DNA from: UBA7330 sp043554545
Lineage (GTDB): Bacteria; Bacteroidota; Bacteroidia; Cytophagales; Cyclobacteriaceae
NCBI GenBank assembly: GCA_043554545.1
Contig: CP121337.1
Location: 2,542,001-2,606,000, forward strand
Direction of reading: 5' to 3'
DNA: 64,000 nucleotides
Position 1 is the first letter of the stretch. Every line of letters starts with the position of its first letter. Of this stretch, positions 44,891-53,085 are shown in pieces. A program made the translations under genes and the position numbers. The notes under the pieces were generated by a model. The model worked only from the letters and a program-made list of their open reading frames with translations, was not told where the DNA came from and did not search any database.

Positions 44891-45213
44891 GAAAGCTAAT
44901 ATACGGATCTGTTACGTGAAACTGGATTATATCATCTTTGATTTGGTTCAAAGTACTTTTTAAACAAAAGTGATTGATAAGTCACACCAGAGTCAAAGCA
45001 GTAATCTTGGGTAAGACCCATCGATAAGCCAAAGAATACCTATATAATCATCATTACACCAGCAAAATCATTCTACTTTACCTGGCTCTCCAGACAGATA
45101 CAACGAATCGTTGGCTGAGGCCCTGACGAAGACCTGCCAGAGATTAGGGAATATTACAACAGCAGATCAATTCCCATTCAAACAATTGTTAGACAAACCG
45201 GTTAGATTTATAT
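44891..45213. other. Intergenic region between divergent genes
   Basis: No gene with a start. A frame without a start codon (45052-45219) reads ... AEALTKTCQRLGNITTADQF ... FIYE-stop and could be the tail of a lost gene. Promoters for both flanking genes must lie here; I cannot place them. Confidence 0.45.
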
Positions 45214-45669
45214 ATGAATGATAAAAATAAAAATTTAACGTTCGATATGAATACTTTTAGAATATTATTGCTGATTGGTATTGTCCCGGCTATTTTGCTA
45301 GGATGTTCACAATCATCAAACAATCAAAGCGAGACAAATTCTAACGAACTTTCTGAAACCTTTCAGGAGGAAAAGAAAGACTTGAAATTAGAGTTAGAAG
45401 AAATTAAGCTGGAAATTCAAACCAAACTTGATAATCTTGATGGACATATCTCAGAATTAACTGAGGACGATTCAAAATCTAAACTTCAAAACCTGAAATC
45501 TGATTTAAACGAAAAGAAAGACGATGTTGATCGTGCTTTACAAAAATTAGATAATTCATCAAAACAAGTTTGGAATGATTCAAAGGAAGAGGTGAATAAA
45601 GTTAAAGGCGGAATTAAAAAATCTCTGAATGAGTTAGATAAAAATATCAATAACCTTTTCGATAGCTGA
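45214..45669 (+). CDS. Small coiled-coil lipoprotein
   Basis: 151 residues. SPII lipobox ILLGC (cysteine ~31), best explained by the internal ATG at 45247 (MNTFRILLLIGIVPAILLGC); the outer ATG at 45214 would give an unusually long n-region. The mature part is a Ser/Asn linker, then ~100 residues of charged heptad-like coiled coil (LKLELEEIKLEIQTKLDNLD ... KGGIKKSLNELDKNINNL). This suggests a periplasmic or outer-membrane-tethered helical protein. It is followed by a good terminator. Function unknown. Confidence 0.72.
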   Translation: MNDKNKNLTFDMNTFRILLLIGIVPAILLGCSQSSNNQSETNSNELSETFQEEKKDLKLELEEIKLEIQTKLDNLDGHISELTEDDSKSKLQNLKSDLNEKKDDVDRALQKLDNSSKQVWNDSKEEVNKVKGGIKKSLNELDKNINNLFDS

Positions 45670-45707
45670 TAATCATTTCCTGAGTCTTTGACTTTAAGTA
45701 AAATATT

Positions 45708-45737
45708 AACCCTGGCAGTTCATGTCAGGGTTTTTTA
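45708..45737 (+). terminator. Terminator after the coiled-coil lipoprotein
   Basis: AACCCTG-GCAGTTCATGT-CAGGGTT followed by T-rich TTTTATTT, ~40 bp after the stop. Confidence 0.85.
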
Positions 45738-46093
45738 TTTACAAGATTTTAAAGAAGCATCTGGTTTTGAAAGGATCATTAATGTTTTCAAAAGTGAAAA
45801 TACACCTTAAAGTATAGTCGGATGTTTCCATCTAACTGTAAAGACAATGAGTATATCAATCCTCGTGTCGGGTAGTAATATCCGACTCCAATGAAAAGGT
45901 TAAAAAAGATGACGCTAATGGAGGTAGCTCCCTGAAAACTAACCTTCCGACATTGGGTTTCGTTGTTGGCCCAGGTTGGCTAGCTGATAGCTCTTTTTTA
46001 TGTGCAATTATTACCACCATGTGGTGTTTTACAGGGTACTTGATGATACGCCACATCAAATGGATGAAATGAATTTTGAATCTTAATCTTCTA
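45738..46093. other. Non-coding region with decayed palindromes
   Basis: It has an imperfect copy of the TGTCGGATG-type palindrome (GTCGGATG-TTTC-CATCTAAC, near 45817), a second loose hairpin (TGTCGGG ... ATCCGAC, near 45868), and the segment 46004-46048 resembling 41475-41521. No gene seen. Confidence 0.5.
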
Positions 46094-46127
46094 ATTAGTG
46101 ACAGGCGAATTATCTCCTGTCACTAAT
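46094..46127 (-). terminator. Perfect 12-bp hairpin downstream of the ABM-like gene
   Basis: ATTAGTGACAGG and CCTGTCACTAAT form a perfect 12-bp stem with a 10-nt loop, 10 bp after the stop of the minus-strand gene. There is no U-run, so it may be a terminator of the weak type or an RNA-stabilising hairpin. Confidence 0.6.
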
Positions 46128-46137
46128 GAAGATCTTC

Positions 46138-46413
46138 CTATAGCTGAAACTCTTTATTCGTGATGAATAATTTCATAGTCTCCTGTATCACACCATCATT
46201 CGCCATAGCATCCGGACCTTCTGTCTCAAGAATATGCATAAACGTTTCCAGGTTTTCAGGTTCAAAGATGACAGCTACTTCATTCCCCTCATTGATGGAA
46301 ATATGAACGGGACTGACACAGGTTTGGCGCTTAAATAATTCACCATGACTGCGAAAACCCTTTTCCCACTTGGTAGTATCTTCCACTTTTGCGGTAATAA
46401 TCACTTTTGTCAT
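46138..46413 (-). CDS. ABM-like dimeric alpha/beta-barrel protein
   Basis: 91 residues from the ATG at 46413 (MTKVIITAKVEDTTKWEKGF); the frame is open to 46479, but the family-like start is here. The pattern of an N-terminal strand, W-x-KGF-x-SH helix, then NEVAVIFEPENLETFMHIL is that of small antibiotic-biosynthesis-monooxygenase-like ferredoxin folds. No catalytic residue can be assigned. Likely a cytoplasmic dimer, function unknown. Confidence 0.6.
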   Translation of the reverse strand: MTKVIITAKVEDTTKWEKGFRSHGELFKRQTCVSPVHISINEGNEVAVIFEPENLETFMHILETEGPDAMANDGVIQETMKLFITNKEFQL

Positions 46414-46575
46414 TTTATTGTTGTTTGGTCTAATTAAATGTATCGAATAATACTGATCTAACCTATCAGTGTTATACAATGTGCCAGAAAAGACCTTCCT
46501 GGATCAATTTAATCTCCAAAAAGAATATAAAGAGTGGTGCTAGTAAATGGCGACTTTGAGGAAAAATCAAATAAT

Positions 46576-46650
46576 TGTTACTAGTCAGTTGCTATAAATA
46601 GCTTTCTGATTGATAATCAGAATCACATTATAAATTATACCGGAAAGTAA
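46576..46650 (+). other. Second, diverged attR-like site
   Basis: Ungapped alignment with 38698-38772 gives 55/75 identical bases, including GTTGCTATA, TGATTGAT-ATCAG, and the core TATACCGGAAAGTAA (12/15 with the mnmE tail). It reads NYTGK-stop where attR reads YCIGK-stop. It lies 22 bp beyond the sulfatase stop. Confidence 0.72.
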
Positions 46651-46672
46651 CCCCTAATCTACAAGACATATA

Positions 46673-48334
46673 CTACTCCGTTGAAGCTTTTACCCAATCC
46701 GGTTCAGGGAATGGTCTCACAACATAGAAGCGCTGATGATTTTCAAATATTTCCGGGTTTGGCCCGACAATTCGCGGGTCTTCTGTTTCCCTTAAAAATT
46801 GATTGAGCTTATCTCTCATCATCTTCAACTTGTCCTCATATTCATCATTATTGGCAAGATTATGAATACTGTAAGGATCATCTTTGAGATAAAAAAGTTC
46901 TTCTGAAGGTCTTTTGTCAGTAGCCATTTTAAGGTATGGCAGGACTTCCGGATCATCCTTGTTTTCAATCAAATAGGCTTTGGAAACCCCATCGTCAATG
47001 TCGGAAAATACTCCACCTTGGTAATTCCCATTTTTATCCAGTCCATACATGTCGGATAGTTCATTTGGGTTCTCAGGATTAAGTGCCTGTGGAGCTCCAG
47101 CAGGCCACCGCTCCGGATGGTAATTTTTTATGTAAAGAAAATCATGTGTGCGTACAGCCCTTTGGGGATACCCAAGGTTCATCCAGCGAGCAGAAGAATG
47201 CCTCTCCCTCCCCACATAGATCGCGTCTCTGGAAGGATCAATAATTCCGGAGCCATCTGAATTCAATATATTCACAAAACTTTTTGTAGAAATCGGCATC
47301 ATTTCGTCTGCCTCGGTTCCCGTCAATTCCAGAATTGTGGGCGCCAGGTCAGCTAAATTTACCAGGTCATCTGATATTCTTCCTTCCTGTATGTTTCCTG
47401 GATATGAAATGGCGAGCGGTACATGAATACCATATTCATAGCAGTTGGCAATGGCATAAGGAAACTGCATCCCATTATCAGAGGTCACAATAATAATCGT
47501 ATTGTCCAGTTCACCGGTTTCCTCGAGTATTTTTATCATTTCCATGAGGTGATCCTCAAACCAATCGATCTCATAGGCATAGTCCAGCATATCCATTCGC
47601 ACAGCTTCATGATCAGGCAAAAACCCTGGGACCTCCACATCTTCAAGTTTCTTTCCACTTCGCAAACCAGCTCCTTTCTCAAATGGGAAATGGGGCTCCC
47701 TGGAACCATACCAGAAAAAAAACGGCTGATCATCTTTTCGCTCTGAGATAAATTTCCTGAAATTCTTTGCATAGTCAACAGTAGAGATTGTAGAGGCAAA
47801 TGCTTCCGGGTCCGGTATACCTTCCGGGAGGTCGATGGAATCAGCTCCTGCATATCGTATATCGTTGTACTCCGGACCTGCCGGATCATGGTCTCTACCC
47901 CCTTGCATCCAATTAAAGGGAGCACATCCCTTGCCGGTAAAACCAACATGATATCCGGAAGCCGCCAAAACATCAGTAAATGGGACATATTTCTCCGGAT
48001 ATAGTGTTTGATGTCCACCTGCTTCTTCATTTTGCCAGGGATATCTACCCAGGAGAATGGAAGCGCGCGAGGGAGCACAACCCGGTGATGCTGAAAAAGC
48101 ATTATTAAACAAAATACCATGCTTAGCCACATAATCAAATCCAGGAGTGTTCACGATCTTGCTGCCATAAGCACCAGCATGTGGGAAAGACTGATTATCA
48201 CTCATGGCAAAGAGAATATTTGGCCGCTTTACTGTTTCCCTATCTGCCCTATCTACTCCACATGATTGAAAAAGCAGGATTACCATCCCAATCAAAAAGG
48301 TTTTGGTTACAACGCTCATTTTATTGAATGACAT
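46673..48334 (-). CDS. Sulfatase lipoprotein
   Basis: 553 residues. SPII signal with lipobox cysteine C25 (LLFQSC). Sulfatase fold with PNILFAMSDNQ at the N-terminus and the modification motif CAPSRAS (C86-x-P-S-R), the cysteine form converted to formylglycine. Metal-site elements are VTSDNGMQFP and GKGCAPFNW. It hydrolyses sulfate esters, most likely of polysaccharides, at the cell envelope; the exact substrate cannot be read. No anaerobic or aerobic maturase and no SusCD pair is in the window. The gene stands alone and ends next to the second att-like site. Confidence 0.9.
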   Translation of the reverse strand: MSFNKMSVVTKTFLIGMVILLFQSCGVDRADRETVKRPNILFAMSDNQSFPHAGAYGSKIVNTPGFDYVAKHGILFNNAFSASPGCAPSRASILLGRYPWQNEEAGGHQTLYPEKYVPFTDVLAASGYHVGFTGKGCAPFNWMQGGRDHDPAGPEYNDIRYAGADSIDLPEGIPDPEAFASTISTVDYAKNFRKFISERKDDQPFFFWYGSREPHFPFEKGAGLRSGKKLEDVEVPGFLPDHEAVRMDMLDYAYEIDWFEDHLMEMIKILEETGELDNTIIIVTSDNGMQFPYAIANCYEYGIHVPLAISYPGNIQEGRISDDLVNLADLAPTILELTGTEADEMMPISTKSFVNILNSDGSGIIDPSRDAIYVGRERHSSARWMNLGYPQRAVRTHDFLYIKNYHPERWPAGAPQALNPENPNELSDMYGLDKNGNYQGGVFSDIDDGVSKAYLIENKDDPEVLPYLKMATDKRPSEELFYLKDDPYSIHNLANNDEYEDKLKMMRDKLNQFLRETEDPRIVGPNPEIFENHQRFYVVRPFPEPDWVKASTE

Positions 48335-48488
48335 CGGATAAAATATCAGTTTATTTGATGTGTCAATTTATTAAATAAATATAGATACTTGGGCTGCTGT
48401 AGGTACACAAATACTAAAACTTATACTTTTTAGCAATTTAGTTGATTTAAAATTTTATTAAATTAGGATACACCAACCCGGTATTCAA

Positions 48489-49106
48489 ATGATACATACG
48501 GAATCATCATTCCTACAATCGGCGAGTCGAATACTTATCCTGGCTGGAATCTTGTCAGTTCCCATAGGGCTCATAACCCTGGCTTACCCACCTTCAGTTG
48601 ACAGCACCGTTTGGGGGTATCCTTTTCACCACGTCACTCATGTAATCATCTCAATCGCACTGGTTATCGCCCATCTTCTTAAGGCTTATGGGTTCGTTGG
48701 ACTATCACGCTTAAATGGGGCTAACCGTATCACCCATTGGTCTTTAATGATCGCCGCACTCGGCTTTGTCGTCGTTGCCATCTGCGAGGGGATCTCTGCC
48801 GCCTTATTCGGTGTTCCGATCGATTCACCTGCAGCTATCAATCTAAATAACGGTTATGGCGCCGGCTCAATGCTGTTGGCAATTCCCTCTATGATTGGAG
48901 GAGTTGGAATCATTCGGGGGCGACTACTCAATGGTTTTGGTCGCTGGTCGGTGTTTCTCTCTGGGGCATTTATGGTCTTCGTAGTGACCCCAGCGCTATT
49001 CCTGGGAAGGGCCTGGCCGGCCTATTTAGCTTTGACCGCTTGGAGCATCTTCTACCTATGGATCGGCATGGCTTTAAGCCGAACAGTAAAAGCTGATACA
49101 CATTAA
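48489..49106 (+). CDS. Six-helix integral membrane protein of unknown function
   Basis: 205 residues with about six hydrophobic segments (ILILAGILSVPIGLITLAYP; HVIISIALVIAHLLKAYGFV; WSLMIAALGFVVVAICEGI; SMLLAIPSMIGGVGIIRG; WSVFLSGAFMVFVVTPALFL; AYLALTAWSIFYLWIGMAL). Not recognised as a named family. Its DNA is visibly more GC-rich than its neighbours, which may mean recent transfer. Divergent from the sulfatase gene; single-gene unit. Confidence 0.65.
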   Translation: MIHTESSFLQSASRILILAGILSVPIGLITLAYPPSVDSTVWGYPFHHVTHVIISIALVIAHLLKAYGFVGLSRLNGANRITHWSLMIAALGFVVVAICEGISAALFGVPIDSPAAINLNNGYGAGSMLLAIPSMIGGVGIIRGRLLNGFGRWSVFLSGAFMVFVVTPALFLGRAWPAYLALTAWSIFYLWIGMALSRTVKADTH

Positions 49107-49300
49107 ATGTGGATACCAAAAGAATACTTTCCCTTCTTTTCTCAAGAACTGATCTGATTTTAGGTTTACAGTTTCTTAGTAGGGTCAGTCATCATTTGTT
49201 GTAGTTGCATTATCAAAAAATAACAGTTGAATTAATGCATAAACCTATGAACAACTTTAGCCTAAAATCGTAAATATTAATACACACAAATAAGCTGTTT

Positions 49301-49603
49301 ATGTCTTTTGGAGGCCCCATCGATTCCATGATCAATGCCAACAAGTCCAACCTCAGACTGTTGAATAAACGGAAGCGGTTGAAGGATTTAGCATCAGAAT
49401 ACAAAACTCCTCACCAGAAGTTTACAGCACCAAATAGCACCAAAGAATCCAGACAGCTATTGCAAAAGCAATTGGAAAGGATTAAAAAGAGAGATCAGCA
49501 ACGAACGATCATCATTTCGGTCATTGCTATATTGGTCACCTTAATGTTCTTCTATATTGTATATAACCTGGATTATTCCGGAATTATTGAAGTGATCAAA
49601 TAG
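49301..49603 (+). CDS. Small protein with basic N-terminus and C-terminal membrane anchor
   Basis: 100 residues. The N-terminus MSFGGPIDSMINANKSNLRL and a run of basic residues (RKRLKDLASEYK) precede a charged helix (LQKQLERIKKRDQQR) and one membrane segment (TIIISVIAILVTLMFFYIVY). I recognise it only as a conserved short Cytophagales-type protein; function unknown. Probably a tail-anchored inner-membrane protein. Confidence 0.65.
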   Translation: MSFGGPIDSMINANKSNLRLLNKRKRLKDLASEYKTPHQKFTAPNSTKESRQLLQKQLERIKKRDQQRTIIISVIAILVTLMFFYIVYNLDYSGIIEVIK

Positions 49604-49685
49604 GAGTAACAAACACTACAAAAAATTCAGTTTCTGTAAGCAATTTAAACACAGTTTTAAACAGTAAACACACTATTTACAACTG

Positions 49686-50519
49686 CTATTTCTTCTCCTG
49701 ATTATTCGAGGAATTTTCAATGAGCTTTTTGATCTCTGCCAGTTCACGCTCCATGGTATTCATGTGTCTTGCCAGGTCCTCATGTTCCACATGAACAAAC
49801 TTTTTGATCTCTTTTTCCTCCTCCTGTAAACTTTTGAGGTGTAGCTCGTTCATGGTATTGACCACAATAGCAATAAATATATTGAGCGTGGTATAGGTCG
49901 CTATTAATATAAAAACCACAAAGAAGATCGCTGCTAATGGCGTCTGGCTGATGATCGGTCTGGCAATGTTGGATGCCCAACTCTCCAGGGTCATGATTTG
50001 AAATAACGTAAATACGGTATCAATTAAAGATCCGAAGTATTCTGGATGGGTAGCGCTAAAAAGATTATTACCAATGACAGCAAAGATGTAAAAGATGATC
50101 AAAAGTAATACGGCAATCCAACCAATGCTGGGTATCGCATGAAGCAGGGATTCAATGATCAGTTTGAGCTTGGGAATGTTTTTTAGTAACCTAAGCGTTC
50201 GAAGAATTCTCAAAGCTCTGAGTACCGTAAAAGCGGCGCCTATGCTTGGAATCACAGAAATAAGAATTACTGTGGTATCAAAAATATTCCAGGCACTTTT
50301 GAAAAACCCAAATCCATAGGCATATAGCTTTAGTAAAATCTCAGCTACGAAAACAATTAAGATAATACGATCAATCTGGTCAATGTAAAATCCATAGGAC
50401 TCCATGTAAGACGGACTCGTCTCAAGTCCAATCAAAACAGAGTTTATAATAATCAAGATGACAATAGCTCGCTGAAACCAGCTTCTCTCTACAAAATCTT
50501 TAACCTTGTCTTGTGTCAT
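49686..50519 (-). CDS. Voltage-gated sodium channel, NaChBac type
   Basis: 277 residues with one six-helix channel unit. The S4 voltage sensor has four arginines in i+3 spacing (R101, R104, R107, R110; VLRALRILRTLRLLK). The pore filter is TLESWAS (177-183), identical to that of NaChBac and indicating Na+ selectivity. S6 is followed by a C-terminal coiled coil (NTMERELAEIKKLIE), which assembles tetramers in this family. Located in the inner membrane; related channels are linked to pH homeostasis and motility. Stand-alone gene. Confidence 0.93.
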   Translation of the reverse strand: MTQDKVKDFVERSWFQRAIVILIIINSVLIGLETSPSYMESYGFYIDQIDRIILIVFVAEILLKLYAYGFGFFKSAWNIFDTTVILISVIPSIGAAFTVLRALRILRTLRLLKNIPKLKLIIESLLHAIPSIGWIAVLLLIIFYIFAVIGNNLFSATHPEYFGSLIDTVFTLFQIMTLESWASNIARPIISQTPLAAIFFVVFILIATYTTLNIFIAIVVNTMNELHLKSLQEEEKEIKKFVHVEHEDLARHMNTMERELAEIKKLIENSSNNQEKK

Positions 50520-50729
50520 CCTTAATTATTTAGCATGCAAAACTATACCACAAGCTTTAAATCCTGTCTTGATGTACCAAACATAATTTCTAAAGTTTCC
50601 TTCACATAATTTTTTCATGTAAAACCCTATTATAACAGATTAGCAATCAAATAGTTGTCAAAAACCTCTTTAAAATAAAGGATATGAAATAGTTAAATTT
50701 GGCATAAACAAGCTCTGCTTGCTGAGAGA

Positions 50730-50758
50730 TTTTAAGTAAATCTTAAGAATCCCTTAAA
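50730..50758 (+). promoter_or_regulatory. 11-bp-phased response-regulator boxes upstream of the two-component genes
   Basis: TTTTAAG (50730), TCTTAAG (50741) and CCTTAAA (50752) are spaced exactly 11 bp apart, 35 bp before the regulator ATG. The same design precedes the czcA-like gene at 53001. This fits tandem binding by an OmpR-type regulator and hence autoregulation. Confidence 0.72.
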
Positions 50759-50792
50759 GCCGATTTAATGATTGAAAGTTAAAATTTGTAAC

Positions 50793-51461
50793 ATGAGAAT
50801 TCTGATAGTGGAAGATGAACAAGGTATTGCTGCATTCCTCAAACAAGGATTGGAGGAAGAGTCTTTTGCTGTAGATGTTGCCGAAGAAGGAAAAAAAGGA
50901 TTACAGCTTGCATTATCCGGGGAATATGACTTATTGCTTTTAGACTGGATGCTACCCGGACTAAATGGGATAGAGATCTGCAGACAGTTTAGAAATGAAT
51001 TCAAAGAAACACCCATCATATTCTTAACCGCCAAAGACACCCTCGACGAAACCGTTTTTGGCTTACAGGCTGGGGCAAATGATTACATCAAAAAGCCTTT
51101 CCATTTCGAAGAGCTGTTGGAAAGAGTAAAAGTCCAATTAAGGCCAAAATCTGGCACCCACTCCGTTTTTGTTTTGGGTAACATTACACTAAACACTGAT
51201 ACCCATCAAGTGTATAAGGGCGACCAGGAAATAAACCTCACACAAAAAGAATTTGCTCTTCTGGAGTATCTGATTCGGAACAAGGATAAGGTATGCAGAA
51301 GGACAAGAATCATAGAAAGCGTCTGGGATATTCATTTTGAATACAACACAGGAGTAATTGATGTTTACATCAACGCACTTAGAAAAAAACTGATGCTCGA
51401 TGAAAATGAAAATTACATACAGACAGTGCGTGGCGTAGGTTATATCGCAAAAGAATTATGA
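50793..51461 (+). CDS. OmpR-family response regulator (metal-responsive, CusR/CzcR-like)
   Basis: 222 residues from the ATG at 50793; the upstream TTG at 50772 is less likely, since MRILIVEDEQG is the usual start. Receiver domain with phospho-acceptor D51 (LLLLDWMLPG), acidic pocket E7/D8 and K~101 (YIKKPF). Winged-helix DNA-binding domain in the C-terminal half (LTQKEFALLEYLIRNKDKV, VDVYINALRKKL, TVRGVGYIAKEL). The 3' end overlaps the kinase by 4 bp. It probably activates this operon and the downstream metal-efflux genes through the CTTAAG boxes. Confidence 0.93.
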   Translation: MRILIVEDEQGIAAFLKQGLEEESFAVDVAEEGKKGLQLALSGEYDLLLLDWMLPGLNGIEICRQFRNEFKETPIIFLTAKDTLDETVFGLQAGANDYIKKPFHFEELLERVKVQLRPKSGTHSVFVLGNITLNTDTHQVYKGDQEINLTQKEFALLEYLIRNKDKVCRRTRIIESVWDIHFEYNTGVIDVYINALRKKLMLDENENYIQTVRGVGYIAKEL

Positions 51462-52828
51462 GCCTAAATTTTAAAAACAGGATCGCTTTAAACTACATGC
51501 TGGCCACTGCCATCATTATGGCTATCGCCTTCGCTGTGATCTATCTGGTGGTCTCGCAGGTAGTGTTCAGAAACCTGGACAATGACTTATCCTATGAAGC
51601 CCTCAAACACACCGGGGAAATAAAAATCATTGGTGACAGTATCCTATTCAAGAACAAAGCAGAATGGGAGGAAAGAGAACACCGGGAGGTTCAGGTCAAT
51701 CCTGTATTCATACAGCTAATTGACAAAAAAGGTAAGTTGATGGATAAATCACCCAACCTTAAGGAGGATATTTTAGATTTTAATGAATCTGAGTACGGCG
51801 GTCATTTTAATTCCCAAATTACCAGGAGGACCATAAGACAAGCTCAGGTTCCAATAGAGCAGAATGGTAAAATTATCGGATATATTTTGGCCGCAATGTC
51901 ATCTGAATCCGCTATTTCTACACTTTTAAAACTCAGGAACGTATTGATCACCTCCTACCTGTTTGTTTTAGTCGGTCTCTATTTCATCTCCAGGTTCCTG
52001 GCTGGTCGTAGCATAAGTCCCGTACAGGAGGTAACAGATACCATCACCCGGATCACCAAATATAACCTCAAGGAGCGTGTAGGATTACCCCAGAATAAAG
52101 ATGAAATCTATGATCTCTCTGTAAGCTTCAATTCATTACTTGACCGAATTGAAAATGCACTCGAAAGAGAAAGACAATTTACCTCGGATGCCTCTCACGA
52201 GCTGCGTACTCCTTTGGCGTCCCTACGGGGCACGCTAGAAGTTTTGATAAGGAAACCAAGAAACCAGCAAGAGTACGAAGAGAAAATAAACTTCAGTCTT
52301 TCTGAAATTGTCAAGATGGCAACCACCCTCGAACAATTGCTTTTGCTTGCAAGATTAGATCCCAACTCAGCGTCTTTAGAACATAAACTTATCCCACTAC
52401 CCACCATAATGGATGAATCACTTGGGTATTTAAAAAAGGAAATTGTAACTAAAAATCTTAAAATAAAATTCCAGTTTAATGAGCATAAAAAGCTTTTGGT
52501 ACCCCAATACTATACTGACCTGATCATTGAAAATGTGCTTAGTAACGCCGTAAAATATTCCAAAAACGACGCAACAATTGAGATTTCAATTGATGAAATA
52601 GACGCTCATGTAGTATGCACGATACAAGACTATGGAATCGGGATTAATGCCGAAGACTTGAAAAGAATTTATGATAGTTTCTTTAGATCTGAAGCACTTA
52701 ACCATAAACACATTTCAGGCAATGGCTTAGGGCTATCAATAGTTAAGAAATGTGTCGATGCCATCAAAGCATCCATTGACGTAGAAAGCACTTTAGGAAT
52801 AGGAACAAAAGTTATGCTTAAATTTTAA
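51458..52828 (+). CDS. Sensor histidine kinase (HAMP, HisKA, HATPase)
   Basis: 456 residues. Two membrane helices (~13-35 and ~162-182) flank a ~125-residue periplasmic sensor region. A HAMP domain follows (~185-240), then HisKA with TSDASHELRTPLASLRG (phospho-His), and HATPase with LIIENVLSNAVKYS, IQDYGIGI and GNGLGLSIVKKC. Coupled by 4-bp overlap to the response regulator. By context it senses metal stress in the periplasm for the adjacent RND efflux genes; the sensor region itself shows no metal-binding motif I can name. Confidence 0.92.
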   Translation: MSLNFKNRIALNYMLATAIIMAIAFAVIYLVVSQVVFRNLDNDLSYEALKHTGEIKIIGDSILFKNKAEWEEREHREVQVNPVFIQLIDKKGKLMDKSPNLKEDILDFNESEYGGHFNSQITRRTIRQAQVPIEQNGKIIGYILAAMSSESAISTLLKLRNVLITSYLFVLVGLYFISRFLAGRSISPVQEVTDTITRITKYNLKERVGLPQNKDEIYDLSVSFNSLLDRIENALERERQFTSDASHELRTPLASLRGTLEVLIRKPRNQQEYEEKINFSLSEIVKMATTLEQLLLLARLDPNSASLEHKLIPLPTIMDESLGYLKKEIVTKNLKIKFQFNEHKKLLVPQYYTDLIIENVLSNAVKYSKNDATIEISIDEIDAHVVCTIQDYGIGINAEDLKRIYDSFFRSEALNHKHISGNGLGLSIVKKCVDAIKASIDVESTLGIGTKVMLKF

Positions 52829-53000
52829 ATTAATTCACTAATTATAAATCTTTGAAAGCCTAATCAATCAATAAAAACACCTCCTTGAATCACGAGTAAC
52901 CATGAAATACTGTTTTTATCAGTTTTAAAAAGCATGTATTCATCCAACTATAGAATGATTCATGATATCTTTTCAAATGCGCTACAATTAGATGGCAAAA

Positions 53001-53040
53001 TCTTAAGATAATCTTAAGAAACGCTTGAGAATAGCCTTAG
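53001..53040 (+). promoter_or_regulatory. 11-bp-phased regulator boxes upstream of the efflux operon
   Basis: TCTTAAG (53001), TCTTAAG (53012), GCTTGAG (53023) and GCCTTAG (53034) start at exact 11-bp intervals, 46 bp before the efflux pump ATG. The first two are perfect copies. They match the sites upstream of the regulator gene. Confidence 0.78.
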
Positions 53041-53085
53041 GAAGTGTGGACTACTTTTGGTAGGTCATATTAATTATTAACCCCA

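Noticed and set aside
45052..45219. Open tail ending in FIYE just before the lipoprotein gene
   Set aside because: No start codon; runs into the next gene's start; could be decayed but not callable.
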